Of a DNA stretch of 8,187 bases, positions 1-6,648 are shown in pieces; the first letter of the stretch is position 1; every line of letters starts with the position of its first letter. The stretch covers positions 1 through 8,187 of the forward strand of contig JAQUXD010000074.1 of assembly GCA_028692535.1 (NCBI GenBank), given 5' to 3'. The DNA comes from Eubacteriales bacterium. GTDB lineage: Bacteria > Bacillota > Clostridia > Peptostreptococcales > Anaerovoracaceae. The notes beneath the pieces are model-generated. The model did not search any database and had not been told where the DNA came from. It saw only the letters and a program-made list of their open reading frames with translations. A program made the position numbers and the translations under genes.

Positions 1-298
1 CTTCATATTCCGCAATGCGGTTTGTTCTCCGGTGATCGATGCAAAAAACAAAACTCACCGGTGCTTTTTCAATAAATTTTTGTCCGCGACTCAGCGTTAC
101 CAGGCGCTTTTTCCGGCTTGGTTCACGCACAACGATGATGCTTACTCTTTGAAATCCGCCGGAAGAAGGTGCGGAAACGGCCGCTTCCAGAAGCTGACGC
201 ATGACATCCTCCGGAATCTCATCGGCGAGAAAGTTGCGACAAGTCGCACGCTTTTTTAAAATGTCCAAGATCCCTCGGTCTTCGGCGATTTTATTCAT
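1..298 (-). CDS. Nitroreductase-family flavoprotein, N-terminal part (3' end beyond window)
   Basis: Open frame read from the minus strand starting at ATG 298-296 and running off the window edge after 99 codons. Family members are FMN-dependent NAD(P)H oxidoreductases of the cytoplasm, usually about 170-220 residues, so roughly half is seen here. What is visible: the N-terminal FMN-phosphate motif KKRATCRNF (residues 15-23, with R17 and R21), a helix rich in E, L and A (about 31-43), the APSSGGFQ segment (43-50) matching the usual APSxGNxQ flavin/dimer loop, and a beta strand SIIVVREP (53-60). An AGGAG ribosome site at 310-306 lies 7 bases before the start. The gene begins 25 bases after the racemase stop and is probably the next gene of the operon. 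The substrate cannot be read from this fragment; nitro, quinone, enone or deiodinase-type reductions are all possible. Family call fairly secure, function unknown. Confidence 0.8.
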   Translation of the reverse strand, partial: MNKIAEDRGILDILKKRATCRNFLADEIPEDVMRQLLEAAVSAPSSGGFQRVSIIVVREPSRKKRLVTLSRGQKFIEKAPVSFVFCIDHRRTNRIAEYE

Positions 299-323
299 AC
301 AACTGCTCCTTGCTCGGTTCTGA

Positions 324-1046
324 TCAGCGCCTTTTCCATGCATCGATGCTGTCGACGACGCCAAGTTGATTGGAATATCCGTTTCGAACAACATATTCAA
401 GATAAGACACGCCGGTTTGAAGCGGTTCGATGACAGTGACCGGACAGTTGGCATCTTTCAGTTTGTTCCGCAACATTTCTATCACTTTATGCATCCCGGT
501 ACAACCCAGTGTCAGTGCACCGACCTGTTCTTCTTGATGCATGATCGTGCAGATTTCTGTCAAGCGTTCCGCCAATAGGTCCAGATTGCCTTCCAGGCTG
601 AGTACGTTCATGTCCACATCTCGAATGGCAACGATACGCTTCTCAAACCCGTTGAGAAGTGCTTTCCTCGATTCGCTGAGAATCCCTGCTTTGTCCGTCG
701 TAATGATACCGACCCGGTCGGCAAGGCTCATCGCCGTTAAAACTGCCGGCTGATAGGCCCCGAAAACCGGAATCTGAATCAATTCACGCGCAGCATACAC
801 ACCCGGATCATCAAAGCAGTTCACAAAAACGCCGTCCGCTCCTTCATTTTCCGCTTTTCTTGCAAGGCGTATCACTTCGGATCCATTCACGATGCCATGC
901 AAGTCGCTTTCAATCGAAGGGAACCCGTATTCGACCTGCTCAAACGCTATTTGCGTGCCGGGCGGCAGTACTTCGCCAAGGTATTGAAGGTATTCAGGGT
1001 TGTCCCTGCTGTTTCTTACGACTGCATGAATGACCGTCAGTTTCAT
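324..1046 (-). CDS. Asp/Glu/hydantoin racemase family protein
   Basis: A 240-residue cytoplasmic protein, the normal length for the Asp/Glu/hydantoin racemase superfamily (two Rossmann-like lobes, two catalytic cysteines that move a proton at the alpha carbon). Visible motifs: beta strand KLTVIHAVV (2-10); first catalytic motif VNCFDDPGV with C77; the lobe segment FGAYQPAVLTAM then RVGIITT (95-117); second catalytic motif LTLGCTGM with C182; and IEPLQTGV near the C-terminus. The NCFDDPG form is closer to hydantoin racemases and related proteins than to murI glutamate racemases. Start chosen at ATG 1046 because AGGAG (1058-1054) sits 7 bases upstream; a start at 1076 would add 10 residues unlike the family and overlap DUF917. 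The gene follows DUF917 by 10 bases. Likely role, inferred: racemising or epimerising an imported amino-acid derivative. Hydantoin, aspartate or another substrate cannot be told apart from sequence alone. Confidence 0.88.
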   Translation of the reverse strand: MKLTVIHAVVRNSRDNPEYLQYLGEVLPPGTQIAFEQVEYGFPSIESDLHGIVNGSEVIRLARKAENEGADGVFVNCFDDPGVYAARELIQIPVFGAYQPAVLTAMSLADRVGIITTDKAGILSESRKALLNGFEKRIVAIRDVDMNVLSLEGNLDLLAERLTEICTIMHQEEQVGALTLGCTGMHKVIEMLRNKLKDANCPVTVIEPLQTGVSYLEYVVRNGYSNQLGVVDSIDAWKRR

Positions 1047-1053
1047 GGTTTTG

Positions 1054-1059
1054 CTCCTA
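1054..1059 (-). promoter_or_regulatory. Ribosome site of racemase gene overlapping DUF917 stop codon
   Basis: On the minus strand the DUF917 stop TAG (1059-1057) runs directly into the ribosome site as TAGGAG, 7 bases before the racemase ATG at 1046. It decides the racemase start and suggests coupled translation, with ribosomes finishing DUF917 feeding the next gene. Confidence 0.75.
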
Positions 1060-2145
1060 TTTGCAGAAAGGGACATATTCTACATCATGGCCGAAGCTCT
1101 TGGGTCCGAACACTTCCAGACCTCGGACGGTGGTCCACTCTGCAGGAGCAGGCAGCACGATGATGGAGGCGGAAGATCCAGTTTGCGCATTGGGATTCAG
1201 CTGAGGCATCTTCTCCTCATTGTTGAATACGCAGATCAAATCGGGCACGGTAGCAAAGTATTCTCCGTTTTTCCACATGATAATATTTTCATTCTGATAC
1301 CAAATGCGGTATAGATCCTCGCCGGATTTGATTTCCATTGTACCGTACGTAAACCCTGCTTCTGTATACCAATCGTTTTTGATCACTGTTCCTTCTGCCA
1401 CAAATTTTCCGCCGACTTCGTCCACGACTGCCTGTGCATAGTCTCCTCCTTGTTCTTTGGCCATCCGGAAGGCTTTGCCCACGCGTTCCGCATAGGTGAT
1501 TGCCCCAAGAATCAAAGCATCTTTAAGAACAGCTGCCGTGTTGACATGGTCGCAAACCGCCATCGTATTCTGGCTCACCACAGCCAGTGCGCGAACCAGA
1601 TCTTCCGCTCGCTCGTCATCGAATACATGTCGTACGATCAGACTTTCGCCAAACTTATTGCATAGGGACATCGGATAAATCGGAACACCCTTCAAATAGT
1701 ACGTCGAGTGCTGCAGTCCGGGCACCGAACGGCCGGCAGGATCTGCATCAAGGATGGCCTTGCCGGCCATCGCTCCGGCATAAAAAGCTGCAGCGGTATT
1801 GCCTCCGCCCAGCTCTGTGGAAACGACCGATTTTAATGGTTTCTTCAAATATTCTTCCATGTTGGTGATCGACATGATGTGGTATTCCATCTCATAATTC
1901 GGAAGCCGTTTATACTTTTTTATTTCTTCATCCGTAAGAGGTGAAATTGCGCCGCAAGAATACGGCGTACCGATCAAGTCGTCCGGAGACAGCTCGTCGA
2001 TTGTGACAAGATTGAATTCTTTTCCCAGATTGAGCGCATGCTCCACTTTCTGGACACCGACTTCAAGACTTCCGCCTCCGCCAGTGCCAAGGATCGTTGC
2101 TCCGACAAGAATGTCGACCAGTTCCTGATGATGTAATGTACGCAT
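1057..2145 (-). CDS. DUF917 / S-methyl-thiohydantoin desulfurase-family protein
   Basis: A full-length 362-residue soluble protein of the DUF917 family, which Pfam now describes as S-methyl thiohydantoin desulfurase N- and C-terminal domains. Family hallmarks seen: ILGTGGGGS (18-26) after a short N-terminal helix; TELGGGNTA (110-118); the acidic DADPAGRSVPGLQ segment (133-145), equivalent to the family's D-x-D-x-x-GRA-x-P block; a helical middle with EGTVIKNDW (251-259); and the C-terminal FGPKSFGHDVEYVP (346-359). No signal peptide or membrane segment is visible. GGAGG (2157-2153) lies 7 bases before ATG 2145. It sits between AroM and the racemase, behind a peptide-type importer. DUF917 genes are often found beside hydantoinase/oxoprolinase (HyuA/HyuB) genes, which supports work on a cyclic amino-acid derivative; that link is inference here since no hydantoinase is in view. 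Family call strong, reaction uncertain. Confidence 0.9.
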   Translation of the reverse strand: MRTLHHQELVDILVGATILGTGGGGSLEVGVQKVEHALNLGKEFNLVTIDELSPDDLIGTPYSCGAISPLTDEEIKKYKRLPNYEMEYHIMSITNMEEYLKKPLKSVVSTELGGGNTAAAFYAGAMAGKAILDADPAGRSVPGLQHSTYYLKGVPIYPMSLCNKFGESLIVRHVFDDERAEDLVRALAVVSQNTMAVCDHVNTAAVLKDALILGAITYAERVGKAFRMAKEQGGDYAQAVVDEVGGKFVAEGTVIKNDWYTEAGFTYGTMEIKSGEDLYRIWYQNENIIMWKNGEYFATVPDLICVFNNEEKMPQLNPNAQTGSSASIIVLPAPAEWTTVRGLEVFGPKSFGHDVEYVPFCK

Positions 2146-2191
2146 ATCAATTCCTCCATCGTTTTATATTTTAAATTAAAATAGTTAACAA
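2146..2191 (-). promoter_or_regulatory. AT-rich aroM-DUF917 spacer with possible internal promoter
   Basis: The 39-base gap is almost pure A/T next to the ribosome site. It holds TTGTTA (2191-2186, overlapping the AroM stop) and TATAAA (2168-2163) spaced exactly 17 bases, like a sigma-70/sigma-A -35 and -10 pair. It also holds a perfect 17-base palindrome (2167-2183, 8-base arms around one A). Against a promoter: the expected transcript start near 2156 would fall inside the GGAGG ribosome site, leaving a leader of about 11 bases, and A/T-rich spacers give chance matches. Low confidence. Confidence 0.22.
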
Positions 2192-2844
2192 AGCAGCGCG
2201 TTCAACAGCGCTGGCAGTATGACACGTGGCACGAATACCCGTTTGCCCGAATGAGCCGATACAATGCCTCCGAGATCTCGAGTAAATCCCATACAGTCTG
2301 TCATCACGAGATCTACCTCATCACGGCGAAAGAGATCTGCCGTGGCAGCAAGCGCTTTTTCCGTACCGTAAGGAGAAGACGCCCGTATGATAGGATCGAA
2401 TTCTTTGTATTGCTTGAGCGAATCCCGGATCTGTTCAGGCTCGGGAACGATACATCCCAGTCTGTTTACATTCATCGCTCTCAATAACGCCGGAATCACC
2501 CGTTCCGGGACAAGGACTGTCATCGACACATTCGGCACTTCAAAGTGGCCTGTGCAGAGAATCAGCGCCGCATCACATCCTTGACGGTCAAGCTCTATGA
2601 TCTTTTTCTCCGTCAGTGCAATTGCCGTTTTTTCTGCAATCCGCACTTCTGTTCCGTCCGCAAGATTGCTCACGATAAATGCTTCATCACCTTTGGGGAA
2701 TACATTCTGTTGCATGTATTCGGGATCCAGGCCATCAAGAATTCCGGTAAACATCAGTTCTGCATTGGATACGGCTTTGCAGAGATCTTCGTATTTATGT
2801 TCACCGCTCTGCCCCATACAGATAATTGCCGCCTTTTTGCGCAT
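2185..2844 (-). CDS. AroM family protein
   Basis: A 219-residue cytoplasmic protein of the AroM family, named after E. coli aroM, which lies in the aroL region and has no established reaction. Seen: N-terminal strand RKKAAIICMGQ (2-12); the ILDGLD segment (35-40); PKGDEAFIVSNLADG (50-64); a first Cys motif ALILCTGHF (C97); PALLRAM then RLGCIVPEPEQI (118-139); and the strongly family-like second Cys motif VDLVMTDCMGF (C184). Start chosen at ATG 2844, which has AAGGAGGA (2858-2851) just upstream; a longer frame from 2973 would add 43 residues buried in the ATPase gene with no family likeness. It begins 2 bases after the ATPase stop, so it is translated together with the importer. No shikimate-pathway gene is near, so a role in aromatic synthesis is not supported. 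The layout resembles Asp/Glu racemases, and a racemase-like or isomerase-like activity is possible. Confidence 0.87.
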   Translation of the reverse strand: MRKKAAIICMGQSGEHKYEDLCKAVSNAELMFTGILDGLDPEYMQQNVFPKGDEAFIVSNLADGTEVRIAEKTAIALTEKKIIELDRQGCDAALILCTGHFEVPNVSMTVLVPERVIPALLRAMNVNRLGCIVPEPEQIRDSLKQYKEFDPIIRASSPYGTEKALAATADLFRRDEVDLVMTDCMGFTRDLGGIVSAHSGKRVFVPRVILPALLNALLC

Positions 2845-2846
2845 CT

Positions 2847-4643
2847 TTATTCCTCCTTGGTTTCTTCGTACAAAATACAAGAAACATAATGCTCCTTGTC
2901 CACATAGATTGGGTAGGGGTTCCACTCCGAACAAGCTTCGCACGCATTGGCGCAACGCGTGTGGAAGGAACAACCGGAAGGTGGATTGATGGGACTTGGT
3001 ATTGTGCCCTCGAGCGTTACGATGTTTTCCATTCCCATTTTGTCGATTTTCGGAATCGAATTAAAAAGCGCTTTGGTATACGGATGTCTCGGATCATTGA
3101 ACACCTCGGATGCCGGTCCAAATTCAACGATCTTCCCCAGATACATCACGGCGATCTTGTTCGCCATTTGATTCACAACACCGAGGTCATGACTGATCAA
3201 AATATTCGTCAGGTTGAATTCATCTTTTAAATCTTTTAAGAGCCCTAATATCTGAGCTTGGGAAAAAACATCGATCGAACTGGTAGGCTCGTCCAACACG
3301 ACAAGCTTTGGATTGGATGCAAGCGAGCGGGCAATTGCGATCCGCTGTCTCTGTCCGCCGGAGAACTCATGCGGATACTTAAAAGCGTCTTCTTTATGAA
3401 GGCCCACCATTTCCAGCAGCTTATTGACACGGGAAAGGCGCTCGCCGCCTTTCAGTTTGCCGTAGGCGTCGATCGGCTCCGCCACAATATCTTTGACAAA
3501 CCAACGCGGATTGAGTGACCAAAATGGATCCTGAAAAACGATTTGCACATTTTTCTTGAAAGCATTATCTGTTTTCTTCTTTTTCAGAAATGCGTTTTGT
3601 CCTTCGAACCACACGTCGCCGCCGGTCGGTTCAAAAAGACTCAGTATCGTATTGACCAATGTACTTTTGCCGCAGCCGGACTCGCCGACAATACCGAGCA
3701 CTTCGCCTTTTTTTAATTCAAAACTGACATCGTCCACCGCTTTGAGTTGTTGCTTGTTCTTCGATAAACCCTTAGATACCTCAAAGTATTTTTTCAAATG
3801 CTCCACTTTGAGAAGAACTTCAACACCGGAATGGGCGGGAGCGCTCTTATTGGAAAGGCTTGCGGCCTCCACCAATAATTTCGTGTACGCTTGTTGCGGA
3901 TTCAGTATGATATCCGAAGTATTGCCCTGTTCGATGATTTTTCCGCCGCTCAGTATTGCGGTTCGATCGCAGAATGCCGAGACGAGTCCCATGCTGTTTG
4001 AAATGAAGAGAACTGTCATATTCAGCTTTGTCTGCAGTTCTTTCAGCAAGAGCAATATGCTGGCCTGAATCGTTACGTCAAGGTTTCTCGTCGGCTCATC
4101 GGCGATGAGAAATTCTGCACCGCAGCACAATGCCAGTGCAATCACTACCCGTTGTCTTTGTCCTCCCGACAACTGATGCGGATACTTTGTCAGTGTGTTT
4201 TCCGCATCCGACAACCGAACCATGCCCAGCATATCAATGGCAAAATCGAGCGCTTCCGTTCCTTTGAGCCCTCTGTTTTTCGCAATAACATCGAGCATCT
4301 GCTTCCCTACGGTAAATACCGGATTCATGCAGCTCATGGGATCCTGGAAAATCATCGCGATTTTACGGCCTCTTATTTGCTGTTGCATTTTTCGCTGGGA
4401 TACTTTCAGGAGATCGATTCCATCAAGAAGGATCTCCCCCGATATGATCTCTCCCGGAGGACACTGCAGCAATTGCAGGATCGTAAGCGCAAGGACTGTC
4501 TTGCCCTGCCCGCTTTCACCGACGATGCCAAATGTAGTCCCTTTATCTATCTCAAAATGATCGATATCAAGAACGGTTTCGACTCCCTCGTAGGTTCTAT
4601 GATGCACTATGAGATTGTTAACTTCAAAATATACCATGCTCAC
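2847..4643 (-). CDS. Fused double ATPase of peptide-type ABC importer (DppD-DppF-like)
   Basis: A 598-residue protein carrying both nucleotide-binding domains of an oligopeptide/dipeptide importer in one chain, as in GsiA or YejF. It powers uptake at the cytoplasmic face of the permease pair. NBD1: Walker A GESGQGKT (42-49), Q-loop Q100, signature LSGGQ (158-162), Walker B IADEP (E183). Its H-loop is ISNSMG, with N216 where the switch histidine is expected, and its D-loop is TRNLD rather than the usual TxALD. NBD2: Walker A GESGCGKS (320-327), Q371, signature FSGGQ (427-431), Walker B LDEP (E452) and a normal H-loop SHDLG (H485). The C-terminal oligopeptide-transporter tail holds C558, C564, C571 and C589 in the family spacing, plus an extra C568. 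The start is taken as GTG 4643, with AGGAG 8 bases upstream; ATG 4637 is an alternative two codons later. Substrate unknown. Confidence 0.93.
   Translation of the reverse strand: MSMVYFEVNNLIVHHRTYEGVETVLDIDHFEIDKGTTFGIVGESGQGKTVLALTILQLLQCPPGEIISGEILLDGIDLLKVSQRKMQQQIRGRKIAMIFQDPMSCMNPVFTVGKQMLDVIAKNRGLKGTEALDFAIDMLGMVRLSDAENTLTKYPHQLSGGQRQRVVIALALCCGAEFLIADEPTRNLDVTIQASILLLLKELQTKLNMTVLFISNSMGLVSAFCDRTAILSGGKIIEQGNTSDIILNPQQAYTKLLVEAASLSNKSAPAHSGVEVLLKVEHLKKYFEVSKGLSKNKQQLKAVDDVSFELKKGEVLGIVGESGCGKSTLVNTILSLFEPTGGDVWFEGQNAFLKKKKTDNAFKKNVQIVFQDPFWSLNPRWFVKDIVAEPIDAYGKLKGGERLSRVNKLLEMVGLHKEDAFKYPHEFSGGQRQRIAIARSLASNPKLVVLDEPTSSIDVFSQAQILGLLKDLKDEFNLTNILISHDLGVVNQMANKIAVMYLGKIVEFGPASEVFNDPRHPYTKALFNSIPKIDKMGMENIVTLEGTIPSPINPPSGCSFHTRCANACEACSEWNPYPIYVDKEHYVSCILYEETKEE
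2851..2858 (-). promoter_or_regulatory. Ribosome site of aroM inside ATPase C-terminal codons
   Basis: The last ATPase codons AAG GAG GAA TAA themselves form the near-perfect ribosome site AAGGAGGA, 6 bases before the AroM ATG at 2844; only 2 bases separate the stop from the ATG. This fixes the AroM start and ties its translation to the transporter. Confidence 0.8.
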
Positions 4644-4651
4644 TACCCCCT

Positions 4652-4657
4652 CTCCTA
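4652..4657 (-). promoter_or_regulatory. Ribosome site of ATPase gene overlapping permease stop
   Basis: The stop TAG of the second permease (4657-4655) is part of TAGGAG, which lies 8 bases before the GTG at 4643 and 14 before the ATG at 4637, favouring the GTG start. A run of five G (4650-4646) lies 8 bases before the ATG, so the alternative is not excluded. Confidence 0.6.
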
Positions 4658-5557
4658 CTTTTTCCGAGTTTTGGGGTCAAGTATTTCGCGAATACCGTCT
4701 CCGATCAAATTGAATACAAGAACTGTGATGAATATCGCAAGCCCGGGGAACACAGAATACCACCAAATGTCCGGGAAATAGTTTTTTGATACGTTGATCA
4801 TGAGACCCCATTCCGGCTGCGGTGCCTGGGCACCAAGACCGAGAAACGAAAGTGCGGCGACGGTGAGTATTACGCCGCCCATATCCATGGAAGCTTGCAC
4901 GATGACCGGTGATATCGTATTGGGTACGATATGCCGCATAATGATTTTCAGCCGCGAGGTCCCTATCGTCTCGGCAGCTTGCACAAATTTTCGTTCCTTC
5001 AAGGAGATTGCCTGTCCGCGAACCAGCCTCGTATACCATGGCCACCAGGACAGGGCGATGGCCGCAATGGCATTGTTCAGACTCGGTCCCATCGTAGACA
5101 CGAACACAATGGCAAGCAGAAGCGGGGGGAAGCTCAGGAACACATCGGTAATGCGCATGATCACTTCATCCAGCACGCCTCCTATGGTACCGGCTATGGC
5201 CCCCAGCGGAACACCGATGATCAGTGCCAGCGCCACCGCAATGATCGCCGTTTTAAGAGAAACCCTGGAACCGTACAGCGTGCGACTGAAAATGTCCCGC
5301 CCCATTTCATCCGTGCCGAACAGGTGTTCTTTGCTGGGTTCGAGAAATTTTTCCTGCATATTGACGGCATCCTCGATATGTTCCGGATAGGGGATGATAT
5401 AGGGGGCAAACAGCGCCGTCAGAATAATGGCCAACAGAATAAACATGGCTGCTGCAGTCAGTTTGTTGCGGCCAAGCAAAAATAATGATTCTCGAAAGTT
5501 GTGAATTTTGGGCTTCAAGGATTCTTTGATTTGAACCCATTTATGATTGTAATCCAT
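4655..5557 (-). CDS. Peptide-type ABC importer permease, DppC/OppC-like
   Basis: A 300-residue inner-membrane permease, the usual length for DppC/OppC proteins. An N-terminal cytoplasmic stretch precedes TM1 (about 33-55), followed by the OppC N-terminal block FGTDEMGRDIFSR (80-92) in the extracytoplasmic loop. Further membrane segments lie at about 104-126, 139-175, 215-240 and 269-289. The EAA loop that docks on the ATPase is AAETIGTSRLKIIMRHIVPN (194-213), with the conserved A, G and P. The segment LSFLGLGAQAPQPEWG (236-251) is a standard mark of this subfamily. AGGAGG (5569-5564) lies 6 bases before ATG 5557. It starts 15 bases after the DppB-like gene and is followed by the ATPase after 11 bases, so the two permeases should form a heterodimer with the fused ATPase below. 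The family covers peptide, nickel, opine and glutathione importers; the substrate cannot be told from the permease. Confidence 0.93.
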   Translation of the reverse strand: MDYNHKWVQIKESLKPKIHNFRESLFLLGRNKLTAAAMFILLAIILTALFAPYIIPYPEHIEDAVNMQEKFLEPSKEHLFGTDEMGRDIFSRTLYGSRVSLKTAIIAVALALIIGVPLGAIAGTIGGVLDEVIMRITDVFLSFPPLLLAIVFVSTMGPSLNNAIAAIALSWWPWYTRLVRGQAISLKERKFVQAAETIGTSRLKIIMRHIVPNTISPVIVQASMDMGGVILTVAALSFLGLGAQAPQPEWGLMINVSKNYFPDIWWYSVFPGLAIFITVLVFNLIGDGIREILDPKTRKK

Positions 5558-5572
5558 GGCCTTCCTCCTGAC

Positions 5573-6583
5573 TCACAAACGTATACGCGGATCCATAGCA
5601 ATGATGATGTCTGCTATCAGATTCAGTATCACGTAGAAGAACGCCGAAACCAGTGATATTCCAACAATTGCGGGAAGATCAAGCGTCACAACTGATTTAC
5701 TCACATAACTGCCCAGTCCGGGCCAGCTAAATATCGTTTCTGTCAAGAATGTATTGACAAGCGTATATCCCATGGACAATGCAACCACCGTTGCCGTTGC
5801 GCCCAGAGAATTCTTAAGGGCGTATCGCCAAAGTACACGGGTTTCTCTGATGCCATATGACCGGGATGCGACGATATAGTCTTCATTCAATATTTCCAGT
5901 AATGCCGAACGCGTCATTCTCGCAACAAGACCGATCGGGTATAAGGAAATCGTTATCGCAGGCAATATGATGTGCTTTAGTGCATCGATAAAGAGGTTCC
6001 ACTGTCCCGTCAGAGCACAGTCCAGGATCAAAAGGCCGGTGATGTCGGGAATCGTAGAGAAAATAGAAGCTTCGACGCTGATTCGGCCGCCTAACGGGAG
6101 CCATCCCAACATTCGATAGAATATCAGCTGCAGTATTAGTCCCACCCAGAATGTGGGTAAAGATACAGCTCCAATGGAGAAAAAGCGGGAAACGTGATCC
6201 AAGAGCTTACCGTTCTTTTTCGCCGAATAGATGCCCAGCGGTATGCCGATCATCACCGCAAATAAGAATGCAATAATCACCAGCTCAAATGTTGCCGGCA
6301 AGTAGTTCGCAAGCTCCGTCGTGATTTCCTGCTTGGAATTGAGAGATCTCCCAAGATCGCCGTGAAGCAAATCTTGCAGATAGGTGCCATATTGTATATG
6401 AAGCGGTTGATCCAAGCCCAATTCGACAACAGCTGCAGCCTTTTGTTCCGGCGTAGCACGTGCACCCACCCATTTCGCAGCAGGGTCTGACGGGATCACA
6501 CGCGCGATGAAAAAAGTAATTGTTATAACGCCTAGCAGCACAATCAAGCCGTTAAAAAGACGTTTAACGATATACCTTGGCAT
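5573..6583 (-). CDS. Peptide-type ABC importer permease, DppB/OppB-like
   Basis: A 336-residue inner-membrane permease, normal length for the DppB/OppB family. It opens with the typical short cytoplasmic start MPRYIVKRLF and TM1 (about 10-30), then the extracytoplasmic stretch with VIPSDPA (29-35) and GDLGRSL (75-81). Later membrane segments lie at about 99-120, 137-160, 206-223, 262-284 and 305-330. The EAA-type loop for ATPase contact spans about 236-259 (VASRSYGI then LWRYALKNS). FSWPGLGSYV (285-294) and the closing IAMDPRIRL are family hallmarks. The ribosome site AGGAGGTGAG (6601-6592) matches the 16S tail almost fully before ATG 6583. It is the first permease after the binding-protein gene, separated from it by a 125-base spacer with a stem-loop, which may set its expression lower than the binding protein's. 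It pairs with the DppC-like permease. Confidence 0.94.
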   Translation of the reverse strand: MPRYIVKRLFNGLIVLLGVITITFFIARVIPSDPAAKWVGARATPEQKAAAVVELGLDQPLHIQYGTYLQDLLHGDLGRSLNSKQEITTELANYLPATFELVIIAFLFAVMIGIPLGIYSAKKNGKLLDHVSRFFSIGAVSLPTFWVGLILQLIFYRMLGWLPLGGRISVEASIFSTIPDITGLLILDCALTGQWNLFIDALKHIILPAITISLYPIGLVARMTRSALLEILNEDYIVASRSYGIRETRVLWRYALKNSLGATATVVALSMGYTLVNTFLTETIFSWPGLGSYVSKSVVTLDLPAIVGISLVSAFFYVILNLIADIIIAMDPRIRL

Positions 6584-6613
6584 ATGATCAACTCACCTCC
6601 TGATTTCGAGAGA

Positions 6614-6648
6614 GGCGCCTGCACACAGTTTGTAATGCATGAGGCGCC
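6614..6648 (-). other. GC-rich stem-loop between binding-protein and permease genes
   Basis: Read on the minus strand, GGCGCC (6648-6643), a TCA bulge and TGCA pair with TGCA and GGCGCC (6619-6614) around a 12-base loop; an alternative is a plain 7-base stem GGCGCCT/AGGCGCC. No T run follows, so it is not a standard intrinsic terminator. Such structures between a binding-protein gene and its permeases can protect upstream mRNA or partly attenuate transcription. The rest of the 125-base spacer (6584-6708) holds only the permease ribosome site and a weak 6-base AAGCAG/CTGCTT inverted repeat near the stop. Confidence 0.5.

Noticed and set aside
32..259. Plus-strand 75-codon open frame at the window edge
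   Set aside because: The minus strand here encodes a recognisable nitroreductase N-terminus with a good ribosome site; the plus-strand product resembles nothing.
1047..1076. Racemase start at 1076 overlapping DUF917
   Set aside because: It would add 10 unlikely residues; ATG 1046 has AGGAG at 7 bases and begins with the usual first beta strand.
2845..2973. Longer AroM frame with 43 extra N-terminal residues
   Set aside because: The extension lies wholly inside the ATPase gene and has no family likeness; ATG 2844 has a near-perfect ribosome site.
4152..5390. Long plus-strand open frames of about 200 codons opposite the ATPase and DppC-like genes
   Set aside because: They lie antisense to clearly conserved genes, lack convincing ribosome sites and show no recognisable domain; they are by-products of codon bias in the true genes.
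6614..6648. Intrinsic terminator after the binding-protein gene
   Set aside because: The stem-loop is GC-rich but is followed by CTCTCG rather than a T run, and the next gene lies only about 30 bases further on.
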